Below are positions 41,189 to 48,552 of a stretch of 64,000 nt of DNA, piece after piece. The stretch's first letter is position 1; each line of letters begins with the position of its first letter. Origin of the DNA: Flavihumibacter fluminis (GTDB taxonomy: Bacteria; Bacteroidota; Bacteroidia; Chitinophagales; Chitinophagaceae); contig NZ_JAKEVY010000002.1 in the NCBI RefSeq assembly GCF_021491375.1, forward strand, positions 248,001 through 312,000. Direction: 5' to 3'. The notes beneath the pieces are model-generated. The model searched no databases. It saw only the letters and a program-made list of their open reading frames with translations, and was not told the DNA's origin. The position numbers were made by a program, and so were the translations under genes.

Positions 41189-41331
41189 GGGGAGAAAATG
41201 GTATGGAAGAGGGGACAAAGGAGACGGGAAACGAAGGAGAAGGGGGGCATGGAAGATGGGCAGAGGAAGATGGAGAAAAGGGGGAATGGAAGGGGGAAGA
41301 CAGGAAGAAGGGCAATGGAGGAGAGAAAGGT
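41183..41331 (+). repeat. Polypurine tract
   Basis: About 149 bases with only about 15 pyrimidines on the plus strand, made of GGAAGA/GGGGA-like units. It is too irregular to be a simple tandem repeat. Such tracts can form triplex DNA; here it separates surE from the 11-bp phased array. Open frames in it are artefacts of composition. Confidence 0.75.
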
Positions 41332-41360
41332 CTGATTCAGATTTCTGGGAAGTATCCTTG

Positions 41361-41437
41361 AGTGCTTGGACACTAGTTCACTGACGGTTCATTAGTGCTT
41401 CAATAATAGTGAAACAGTAGTGTGGGAGTGGTTGATA
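41361..41437 (+). promoter_or_regulatory. Second 11-bp-phased repeat array, seven units
   Basis: Units at 41361, 41372, 41383, 41394, 41405, 41416 and 41427 fit A-N-T-R-S-T-T: column 1 is A in six of seven, column 3 T in six, column 4 a purine in all, column 6 T in all. The unit at 41383, GACGGTTCATT, nearly equals unit three of the 3813 array, and the 14-base string TTCACTGACGGTTC occurs in both arrays in the same register (3829 and 41377). It lies about 256 bp upstream of the LexA-like gene. Confidence 0.5.
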
Positions 41438-41480
41438 TTGACTGACTGGATAGAGAAAAGTGGTCGAATGGTAAGAAAAA

Positions 41481-41510
41481 GTGATATGTCAGACGTGAGA
41501 TGTGAGAAGG
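41481..41510 (+). repeat. Dispersed heptamer repeat, copy 4
   Basis: A GTGATAT unit, then GTCAGACGTGAGATGTGAGA, followed by GAAGG-type purines, in the same order as copy 3. With copy 5 in inverse orientation it could form a long imperfect hairpin around about 55 bp. Confidence 0.75.
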
Positions 41511-41564
41511 AAGAAGGAAAAAGGAAGAAGGAAAAAACACGATCTTATGAGCGTTGGGAATTTT

Positions 41565-41621
41565 TTCACGTCTCACGTCTCACGTCTCACATCTCACGTT
41601 TCACGTCTGACATCTCACATG
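41565..41621 (-). repeat. Dispersed heptamer repeat, copy 5
   Basis: About eight heptamers of the GTGAGAY family read on the minus strand, the longest run in the window. It ends 44 bp before the operator-like inverted repeat upstream of the LexA-like gene. Confidence 0.8.
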
Positions 41622-41664
41622 TATCAAATATTTTTCTCAAAAAAATTTCTATTTGATAAATTTC

Positions 41665-41682
41665 TTAGTATTTTCGTACTAA
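41665..41682. promoter_or_regulatory. Operator-like inverted repeat of the LexA-like gene
   Basis: TTAGTA (41665-41670), six bases, then TACTAA (41677-41682), a perfect inverted repeat with 10-bp centre-to-centre half-site spacing close to the ATG (41693). This is where an autorepressor would bind. The same half-site recurs at 42474 and 42487, and as the palindrome TTAGTATATACTAA at 42521. Confidence 0.6.
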
Positions 41683-41692
41683 ATCTGTTAGC

Positions 41693-42442
41693 ATGTCATT
41701 TGCCGGAAAAAATCTAAAGCATTTACGTAAACTGCGGGGATGGACGCAGGAGGATTTTGCTGCCAAATTGAAGATCAAGCGTTCCTTGCTGGGCGCTTAT
41801 GAAGAAGAGCGGGCGGAACCGCGACTGGAAGTACTGGAAATGGTGAGTGAGTTGTTTAAAGTGAGTCTGGATGAGCTCTTCCTGAAAGATTTGTCTGAGA
41901 CCAAGGGCAGTTATATTGCAAAACGCCGCGCTCAGAAACTGGCTGCTGAGCCCACTGTTATTCAGTATGTGCCGATGAAAGCAGCCGCCGGTTATTTGAA
42001 TGGTTATGCAGATCCGGAGTTCATTGATGAGTTGAATACCTTCACCCTGCCCATGCTGGCCCCAGGTTCTTATCGTGCCTTTGAAATCGTAGGGGATTCC
42101 ATGTTGCCAACCCCCAGTGGTTCTATCATTGTGGGGGAAAAGGTGGAAGACACAGAGAATCTTAAAACCAGCAATACCTATATCGTGGTTTCCCGCCAGG
42201 AAGGAATTGTTTACAAACGCATCATGAAAAATGGGCGGTCTAAACAGAAACTTACCCTGGTTAGTGATAACCCGGTTTACCAGCCTTACCAGATCGATGC
42301 CAATGATGTGCTGGAAATCTGGCAGGCACAGATGGTGATTACCCGGGCCAACCAGCAACAGCGCTGGGATGTGGATCAATTGGCTTCGATTGTTTCCAAT
42401 CTGCACGACCAGGTTAATTCCCTGAAGAAAAAAATGAATTAG
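41693..42442 (+). CDS. LexA-like XRE/S24 self-cleaving repressor
   Basis: This 249-residue protein has an N-terminal Cro/CI-type helix-turn-helix (about 7-60; W-T-Q-E-D-F-A-A-K) and a C-terminal S24 peptidase domain (~92-215). The catalytic Ser136 lies in G-D-S-M and Lys175 in V-Y-K-R-I; the predicted cleavage site is Ala99-Gly100 in M-K-A-A-A-G-Y. The distances between cleavage site, Ser and Lys are close to those in LexA. It probably represses stress genes and is inactivated by self-cleavage. The last ~30 residues form a coiled coil. A TTAGTA-N6-TACTAA inverted repeat is immediately upstream. Confidence 0.9.
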   Translation: MSFAGKNLKHLRKLRGWTQEDFAAKLKIKRSLLGAYEEERAEPRLEVLEMVSELFKVSLDELFLKDLSETKGSYIAKRRAQKLAAEPTVIQYVPMKAAAGYLNGYADPEFIDELNTFTLPMLAPGSYRAFEIVGDSMLPTPSGSIIVGEKVEDTENLKTSNTYIVVSRQEGIVYKRIMKNGRSKQKLTLVSDNPVYQPYQIDANDVLEIWQAQMVITRANQQQRWDVDQLASIVSNLHDQVNSLKKKMN

Positions 42443-42493
42443 CAGGCTTACCCCTGAGATAAATCGGTTGTTTTTAGTACTATGGGTTAGTAA

Positions 42494-42520
42494 GGCCCCG
42501 TTTTTACGGGGCTTTCTTTT
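42494..42520 (+). terminator. Rho-independent terminator after the LexA-like gene
   Basis: GCCCCG (42495-42500) pairs with CGGGGC (42507-42512) around a T-rich loop, followed by TTTCTTTTTT. It lies 52 bp after the stop, between convergent genes. Confidence 0.8.
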
Positions 42521-42535
42521 TTAGTATATACTAAA
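42520..42535. promoter_or_regulatory. 16-bp palindrome TTTAGTATATACTAAA
   Basis: A perfect palindrome built from the same TTAGTA/TACTAA half-sites as the LexA-like operator but with a 2-bp centre. It overlaps the stop codon of the histone-deacetylase-family gene. Single half-sites lie at 42474 and 42487. Function uncertain; it could be a secondary binding site. Confidence 0.4.
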
Positions 42536-43432
42536 CGCTTCTTTAAACGTGTTGCAATGCGCTTCTACTATATCCCGGATATCCGGAGAATAACCCCCAC
42601 CCATGGATACGGCGCAGGGGATACCAGCTTTTTTAAGCGTGCTGAATACCATATGATCTCTTTCGCGGCAACCTGCTTTGCTTACTTTCAGTTTACCAAA
42701 CTTGTCGGTTTCCAGGATATCCACTCCTGAAATATAAAAGGCAAAATCAGGTTGTACGTTTTCCAGCAATGCGGGCAGGTGTTTTGCTAGTAGCTCCAGG
42801 TATGCTTCGGTTGTGGTTCCATCTTCCAGCGGAACATCCAGATCCGATTGCTCTTTATGAAAAGGATAATTGTGCCGGCCATGCATGCTGAAGGTGAATA
42901 CCTTCGGGTTTTGCTCAAAAAGTTTGGCGGTTCCATTGCCCTGGTGTACATCGAGGTCAACAACTATTGCCTGCTTAATTGTGCCCTCTTCCAGCAATAC
43001 ATTGGCTGCTACAGCTACATCGTTCAACAGGCAAAAGCCTTCGCCTCTGTCAGCAAATGCATGATGGGTTCCTCCTGCTACATTCAGCGCTACTCCATGC
43101 TGGAGGGCATGCCTGGCACAATCAAGCGTGCCCTGGGTGATGATAAATTCCCGTTTGGTTAAAGCCTCCGATTGAGGAAATCCAATATGACGCTGTTCTT
43201 TTGCTGAGAGTGTCTGATCAAGGAGCTTCTGCACATAACCGGCATCATGGGTTTTCAGTACCAATTCGGTAGGGCAGCTAGCCGGAGACACCAGTGCTTC
43301 TTCTGTGATGATTCCTTCATAGAGTAACTGCTCAGGTATCAGTTCATATTTCAACATGGGGAACCTGTGCCCGGGAGGTAATGGGTGTGCATAGATCGGA
43401 TCAAATGCTATAAATCGTTCGCTGGGCTTCAT
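42521..43432 (-). CDS. Histone deacetylase superfamily enzyme
   Basis: The product is 303 residues with the acetoin utilisation/HDAC-like fold: G-G-T-H-H-A-F at about 122-128, the zinc site D-L-D-V-H-Q-G-N-G-T at about 155-164, and I-S-G-V-D-I-L-E-T-D at about 237. Bacterial members deacetylate acetylpolyamines or acetyl-lysine. Its start overlaps the pdeM stop by 4 nt, so the two are coupled. The substrate is unknown. Confidence 0.9.
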   Translation of the reverse strand: MKPSERFIAFDPIYAHPLPPGHRFPMLKYELIPEQLLYEGIITEEALVSPASCPTELVLKTHDAGYVQKLLDQTLSAKEQRHIGFPQSEALTKREFIITQGTLDCARHALQHGVALNVAGGTHHAFADRGEGFCLLNDVAVAANVLLEEGTIKQAIVVDLDVHQGNGTAKLFEQNPKVFTFSMHGRHNYPFHKEQSDLDVPLEDGTTTEAYLELLAKHLPALLENVQPDFAFYISGVDILETDKFGKLKVSKAGCRERDHMVFSTLKKAGIPCAVSMGGGYSPDIRDIVEAHCNTFKEAFSIY

Positions 43433-44088
43433 TGTATGGGGATGATTTCCTGTCCGGCTATAGCAAATACCGCAGCACCTGGTTCCGGTGAAACTAATGC
43501 CAATCCGGAAAATCCACTGAATGCCGGCAGGATCGCTGTTGCTTTACCAAAATAGAAACAGGGAAGGCGAAGCGATTGTTTACCAGATCCACTTAGCAGT
43601 ACTCCCGGATGCAGGTGACCTGAAAAAGTATAGGTATCGTCTTCTTCTTCTGGTAATTCTTCCGGGTCATGAATAAAACGGAACGGACCTTTGGTAAAAA
43701 TGCCCTGCTGTACCTGGATATCCTGTTCCTCGTACCAGGATGCCTGTAAAATATCGTGATTGCCTCTTACCAGGGTAATCGCTAAGGCAGCATGATCCTT
43801 TCTCCAGCGCGCAAACCAGTCCGATTCCAGGTTGTGACTGCTATGAAAAAAATCACCTACAATAATGAGTTCTTTCGGTTTATAATACTGAACCAGGTGG
43901 AAGAGGCGCTGCAGGTCCTGCTTGAATACTTCCTGAGGTACCCCGATGCCGGATTTTCTGAAATGGCCGGTTTTCCCGAAATGCAGATCAGAAAGGATCA
44001 GAGCAGCTTGATCCTCCCAATAAATCGCTTTCATGGGGGTAAGCCAGAGCTGCTGACCGAAAAGGGTAAAAGAATGCGGCGCTTTCAT
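43429..44088 (-). CDS. pdeM: Ligase-associated DNA damage response endonuclease PdeM
   Basis: This 219-residue calcineurin-like phosphoesterase has L-I-L-S-D-L-H-F-G-K at about 31-40, V-G-D-F-F-H-S at about 77, R-G-N-H-D at about 108, and a C-terminal G-H-L-H-P-G motif, all metal-binding. PdeM is the phosphoesterase of the ligase-associated repair cluster; the ligase, helicase and exonuclease are encoded about 0.5-7 kb away in this window. Coupled to the deacetylase gene by a 4-nt overlap. Confidence 0.88.
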   Translation of the reverse strand: MKAPHSFTLFGQQLWLTPMKAIYWEDQAALILSDLHFGKTGHFRKSGIGVPQEVFKQDLQRLFHLVQYYKPKELIIVGDFFHSSHNLESDWFARWRKDHAALAITLVRGNHDILQASWYEEQDIQVQQGIFTKGPFRFIHDPEELPEEEDDTYTFSGHLHPGVLLSGSGKQSLRLPCFYFGKATAILPAFSGFSGLALVSPEPGAAVFAIAGQEIIPIQ

Positions 44089-44145
44089 CGGAGGACAAAG
44101 CTAAATGCTTTATTTTTAAGAATTCCTAAATCAAATAACCTCAAT

Positions 44146-44634
44146 ATGAACGTCCTCAATCCATTCGAACAAGAGAAGAAAAAGCTACCTACCATGTTGA
44201 ATGTGCTGACCATTCTGACCTTTATTGGCTCTGCATTTCAGCTGGTCTCTATTCCGCTTTCCAAGTTTGGAATGAACTTCGCCAAAAAAGCACTGGAGAA
44301 CCCGGAGGCACTGGAAGCCATGAGTGAAAAAGAAGTGTCTGATCTGGAGAAAAGCGTACGTGTATTTGATTTAATGGAAGCCAATTCAACTGCACTCTGG
44401 ATCGTAACCATCCTGGCGGCAGTGCTGTGTATTTACGGCGCCATCCAAATGAGAAAACTGAAAAAAGATGGATTTTTTATTTATGCTGTAGGGGAAATTC
44501 TTCCGGTTATTGGATTTACCATCATTCTTGGTTTCTCCAATGTATTCATTGGAACCAGCAGTTATGTTTCCAACCTGGGACTTCCACTTCTGTTTATTAT
44601 ATTATATGCAACCCAGCTCAAACATTTGAAATAA
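44146..44634 (+). CDS. Four-helix membrane protein of unknown function
   Basis: The product is 162 residues starting MNVLNPFEQEKKKLPT; an upstream frame from 43792 is antisense to pdeM and not credible. Four hydrophobic helices (about 18-38, 80-99, 107-126, 136-155) surround a charged cytosolic loop. No motif recognised. It splits the two parts of the ligase-associated repair genes, and its stop touches that of the convergent helicase gene. Confidence 0.75.
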   Translation: MNVLNPFEQEKKKLPTMLNVLTILTFIGSAFQLVSIPLSKFGMNFAKKALENPEALEAMSEKEVSDLEKSVRVFDLMEANSTALWIVTILAAVLCIYGAIQMRKLKKDGFFIYAVGEILPVIGFTIILGFSNVFIGTSSYVSNLGLPLLFIILYATQLKHLK

Positions 44635-47109
44635 TTATTTCAGCAATTGCAATTGCATTTTACGCACCCGGTCTTCCAGGCTTTCGGAGGATAATTGCTC
44701 CCGCTTGCTGTCTACTTTGATCGGGAAGCAGAATGGCGTCAGTTTTTCAGGAAAACGCAAAATGATCCGGCTCTGTTGTATCCGTTCGAGCATATTTCGC
44801 AAACGGGTTTCTTCCATTTGCTGGTCAAATACTTCCTGATAGGCCTGCCGCATTAAGAGATTATCCGGCTCGTATTCCTGGAATACTTTAAATAGGAGCG
44901 AGGCACTTGCCTGTAAGTGTCTCGCTTTTTTATGTTCACCCGGATAACCCTGGAACAATAAGCCACCGATCACTGCGATATCCCTGAATTTTCGTTTAGC
45001 CATCTCCGTACTGTTCACACTTCGCTGGATATCTGCAAACAGGTTATCTGTACTGAAGAGTTCATACACATTGGTATCATCCACCGGGATGGGCTGATCA
45101 CTCAATAATTCAAATCCATAATCATTCATTGCAAAGGAAAAGCTGATGGGCTGAATTTTACTGATGCGGTAAGCCAGGATGGCGGCCATCGCTTCATGCA
45201 CCAACCTGCCTTCAAATGGATATACATATAAATGAAATCCATCTTTCGTTTCAATCTGTTCAATCAGTAATTCATTTTCTTCCGGTACCTGGCTGAGTTG
45301 ATTCTGCAATTCAAACAAGGGAGCCAGCGCATAGAGTTCAATATTTTCTGGTCCCGCTTTTCCAGCTTCGTTTAAGGTATGCCGTAAGAGTTGTCCCAGG
45401 TTGGCAGACAAAGGCATGCGTCCCCCCATCCAGCTTGGTACAATCGATTTTTTACTGCTTGATTTTCGCACCAGCACGGTCATGTCCTTGATCATCACCA
45501 GCTCCAGGTTTCTTCCCGCCAGGGTAAAGACTTCTCCCGGTTCCAGTCTGGAGATAAACCATTCTTCTATCACACCGACATATCCACCGGATACGAATTT
45601 CACTTTCAGCATGGCATCACTTACTATGGTTCCAATATGCATGCGATGCCGCATGGCTACCCGTCTGCTTGTAATGCGGTACAGCCCATCAATCAGTTCT
45701 ACTTTTTTGTATTCATCGTACTGCTGCAGTGCTTGTCCGCCATGTACGAGAAATTGTAATACCTGTTGCCATTCTGCTTTCGTCATCTCTCTGAAACAGA
45801 AGGTGGATCTCACTTCACGAAATGCCTGTTCAGCATTGAATCCCTCTGAAATGGCCAGTGTGCTGAGGTATTGAATCAGGACATCATAACATAACAGGAA
45901 GGGCTCCCTGGATTCAATCATTTCCTTATCCATGGCGGCTTTCAATGCGGCAGCTTCCACCAGTTCCAGTGAATGGGTGGGAAGAAAATAAATTCTGCTT
46001 ACCGCACCCGGTTGATGACCACTTCTTCCGGCACGTTGTAAAAAGCGCGCGACTCCTTTTGGGGAACCAACCTGTATAACAGTCTCGACTGGCCGAAAAT
46101 CAACACCTAAATCCAGGCTCGCTGTACAGACCACACATTTCAACGTACCTGCATGTAAAGCGTCTTCCACCCAGAGGCGCAAATCCTGCTCAATACTTCC
46201 ATGGTGTAAGGCGATGGCACCTGCCAGTTGCGGCGCCACATCCAGAATAGTCTGATACCAGCGTTCACTCATCCCCCTGGTATTAATAAAGAGCAGGGTA
46301 GTAGTGCTCGCTTCAATGATGGGAATTATTTTTTCTACCAGCTTCAATCCAAGATGACCTGCCCAGGGATATTTTTCAATTTCATCAGGCAGGATAGAAA
46401 TTAGTTCTGTTTGTTTGGGTAAACGGGCCCTGACGATCGTGCCTGGTTGTTCCAATGGCGATAACAATACCTCCATTGCCTGTTCCAGGTTACCGATGGT
46501 GGCAGATATGCCTACTATAGAAAAACTCAGTTCAGTTTCTTGTTCTTTTCTGAGTGCCGCTATTCTGCACATGGCCAGTTCCACCAGCACTCCCCGCTTG
46601 CTGCCAATCAGTTCATGCCATTCATCTACAGCAATAAGCCGAAGTGATTTTAAAAAATCCGGATACCCTTTCTGTGCCAGCACCAGGTGTAGGCTTTCAG
46701 GTGTTATGATTAGTATTTCCGGCGATTTTCTTTTTTGTTTCTGACGTTCACTGGTTGGGGTATCACCATTTCGTATACCCACGGTCCAGGGAATACCTAA
46801 GGCCTGCAATGCTTCTTCCATAGCGCGCCCGATATCTTTTGCCAGTGCTCTCAGAGGAGAGATCCACAAGAGCTGCAGCGCCTGCGGTCGTTTACTTCGG
46901 AAGGTTTCCGGATGTTCATTGATATATTGAATCAGGGCACCTAAAAAAACAGAAAATGTTTTTCCATATCCCGTAGGTGCATTTACCAGTCCGGATGAAC
47001 CCGACAATATCAACTGCCAGGCTTCTTCCTGGTAGTCGAACGGGGTTCTGTTGTTTTCGGCTAACCAATCCCGTATGACCTGATATCCTATCGTTTGCCG
47101 GAGCTTCAA
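44635..47109 (-). CDS. Ligase-associated DNA damage response DEXH helicase (Lhr-like)
   Basis: This 824-residue superfamily 2 helicase has Walker A N-A-P-T-G-Y-G-K-T at about 39-47, the DEXH-like box V-D-E-W-H-E-L at about 157-163, S-A-T-I-G-N (motif III), and Q-R-A-G-R-S-G-H (motif VI) at ~370. The C-terminal ~350 residues have the Lhr-type extension. It works with the ligase, exonuclease and PdeM phosphoesterase of this DNA repair cluster. It starts 3 bp after the cytochrome c stop, so the two are co-transcribed. Confidence 0.93.
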   Translation of the reverse strand: MKLRQTIGYQVIRDWLAENNRTPFDYQEEAWQLILSGSSGLVNAPTGYGKTFSVFLGALIQYINEHPETFRSKRPQALQLLWISPLRALAKDIGRAMEEALQALGIPWTVGIRNGDTPTSERQKQKRKSPEILIITPESLHLVLAQKGYPDFLKSLRLIAVDEWHELIGSKRGVLVELAMCRIAALRKEQETELSFSIVGISATIGNLEQAMEVLLSPLEQPGTIVRARLPKQTELISILPDEIEKYPWAGHLGLKLVEKIIPIIEASTTTLLFINTRGMSERWYQTILDVAPQLAGAIALHHGSIEQDLRLWVEDALHAGTLKCVVCTASLDLGVDFRPVETVIQVGSPKGVARFLQRAGRSGHQPGAVSRIYFLPTHSLELVEAAALKAAMDKEMIESREPFLLCYDVLIQYLSTLAISEGFNAEQAFREVRSTFCFREMTKAEWQQVLQFLVHGGQALQQYDEYKKVELIDGLYRITSRRVAMRHRMHIGTIVSDAMLKVKFVSGGYVGVIEEWFISRLEPGEVFTLAGRNLELVMIKDMTVLVRKSSSKKSIVPSWMGGRMPLSANLGQLLRHTLNEAGKAGPENIELYALAPLFELQNQLSQVPEENELLIEQIETKDGFHLYVYPFEGRLVHEAMAAILAYRISKIQPISFSFAMNDYGFELLSDQPIPVDDTNVYELFSTDNLFADIQRSVNSTEMAKRKFRDIAVIGGLLFQGYPGEHKKARHLQASASLLFKVFQEYEPDNLLMRQAYQEVFDQQMEETRLRNMLERIQQSRIILRFPEKLTPFCFPIKVDSKREQLSSESLEDRVRKMQLQLLK

Positions 47110-47112
47110 TAC

Positions 47113-48504
47113 TTAGATGGTTTTGAGATACTCCAGTACCGCCTTGCGTTCTGTGTCTGTTAGTTTATCGCCAAAATAGTGACCATAATTGCCGTACCCT
47201 TTCAGGGTGGTATTATAGATCTGGCTGCCACCTGGTTTATCTACCACTTTGTATTCCCAGCTCATGGTTTCGATATCATAGCGGGGTTTTTCAAAATTGC
47301 GTTGCCAGTAGGTGGGCCGCAGTTTGCTGTTCAGCACGGCTTCCAGTGTAGGTACTGAACCATTGTGCAAATAAGGGGCTGTGCTCCAGATACCATCCAG
47401 TGGTGGTGCAATATATCCATTGAAGGGCACCAGGCTTGCAGGATGATCTCCCTGCGCAAACCAGCTTTTATTGAACCAGTTTACAAACTGCGGATTCTGA
47501 TAATTGCTCTGGTACAAGGCCGAATCCGTTTTAATGATCGAAGCGGGAATTAATAAATTCGGATACTCTTCTTCTTCACCATATTTCCCATGGCATTTCG
47601 AACAGTTATCAATAAAAAGTATACGCCCTTTTTCAGCCAATGCCTTATCCACTTTTCCAGGATAAGCAGGTGGGCGCAGGTTGTTGATATAAGCGAGTAC
47701 ATCACTGATTCGGCGATCCACTTCAGCTGCTTCAGAAGAGTCGGTAACAGTTAGCAGGTTGGATGCCATCAGAAATCTTCCAAAATCACCGCGACCGAAT
47801 CCATTGTAGAACATGGCATTCTTTTTCCGGAGCAACCACCAGGCTGGTACATCACTGGGAATTACTTCTTTCGGGATATCCATATAAGCAGAGTCGGACC
47901 ATTTCAGTGTTTTGGGATCGCGATGTGCCACCAGTACTGCAGCCAGCCGGTCTGCTGCATTTACACCCCGTACGGCAGTTGTCAAATAGGGACCGATGGT
48001 GCCTGCCACCTGCAGGAAGTTTTTGCTGGCTTCGTATTTGGCAGGAGCATTGGCTTTCATCATGGTGCCCATCATCTTGATGGCTCCCGGATTTAATTGT
48101 TGTCCCATGGAAAAATCGATCAGGGTATTGCCCATGCCTACTATCAAGGAATCATTAAACACCTGCGCATGGCATTGCATACAGTTGGGAGCCACCAGGT
48201 TTTCTCCATTTACAGCTTTCACCACGGTATAATCATGCGGTACGGTTGCATTCAGTCCGGTTCTTTTCAGGTAATTCTGCTGCTCCTTGCCTTTGCCCAT
48301 CAGGAAAAAATCATAGGGAATACCTCCTTTTACATAATCTCCGGTGGTCAGGTAGTCAAATCCTTTGGCAGCATCACCGCTTCGTTGTTTGGAAGGAGGA
48401 ATTGGCACCGGTTTATCTGGATTCAGCGCGGTTGTATGGCTGGTTAGCAACACCACGCCACTGCCGGCAAGCAGCACCAGTAAAAAAAAGATTCGGGTAA
48501 GCAT
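47113..48504 (-). CDS. Dihaem cytochrome c, exported
   Basis: The product is 463 residues with a signal sequence (~1-22) and two haem-binding motifs, C-M-Q-C-H at about residue 109 and C-S-K-C-H at about 305. The C-terminal domain resembles cytochrome c class I, with the downstream Met ligand region. It probably transfers electrons in the periplasm, or is related to cytochrome c peroxidase-like or paired dihaem proteins; the enzyme activity is uncertain. It lies inside an operon of DNA repair genes, between ligase (48 bp away) and helicase (3 bp away), which is an unexpected place. Confidence 0.85.
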   Translation of the reverse strand: MLTRIFFLLVLLAGSGVVLLTSHTTALNPDKPVPIPPSKQRSGDAAKGFDYLTTGDYVKGGIPYDFFLMGKGKEQQNYLKRTGLNATVPHDYTVVKAVNGENLVAPNCMQCHAQVFNDSLIVGMGNTLIDFSMGQQLNPGAIKMMGTMMKANAPAKYEASKNFLQVAGTIGPYLTTAVRGVNAADRLAAVLVAHRDPKTLKWSDSAYMDIPKEVIPSDVPAWWLLRKKNAMFYNGFGRGDFGRFLMASNLLTVTDSSEAAEVDRRISDVLAYINNLRPPAYPGKVDKALAEKGRILFIDNCSKCHGKYGEEEEYPNLLIPASIIKTDSALYQSNYQNPQFVNWFNKSWFAQGDHPASLVPFNGYIAPPLDGIWSTAPYLHNGSVPTLEAVLNSKLRPTYWQRNFEKPRYDIETMSWEYKVVDKPGGSQIYNTTLKGYGNYGHYFGDKLTDTERKAVLEYLKTI

Positions 48505-48552
48505 AATTGCAGTATTGTTCCTTAATCTAACAAATTTCAGGCGTTGGCGGTT

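Noticed and set aside
41097-41384. Several overlapping open frames in the purine tract on both strands
   Set aside because: Products are Ser/Pro/Phe-rich or Gly/Arg-rich composition artefacts of the tract.
41565-41621. CRISPR or tandem microsatellite with coding function
   Set aside because: Heptamers have no spacers; frames across them give meaningless low-complexity peptides.
43792-44145. N-terminal extension of the membrane protein gene at 44146
   Set aside because: The extension is antisense to pdeM, whose catalytic motifs are intact; the ATG at 44146 gives a sensible start.
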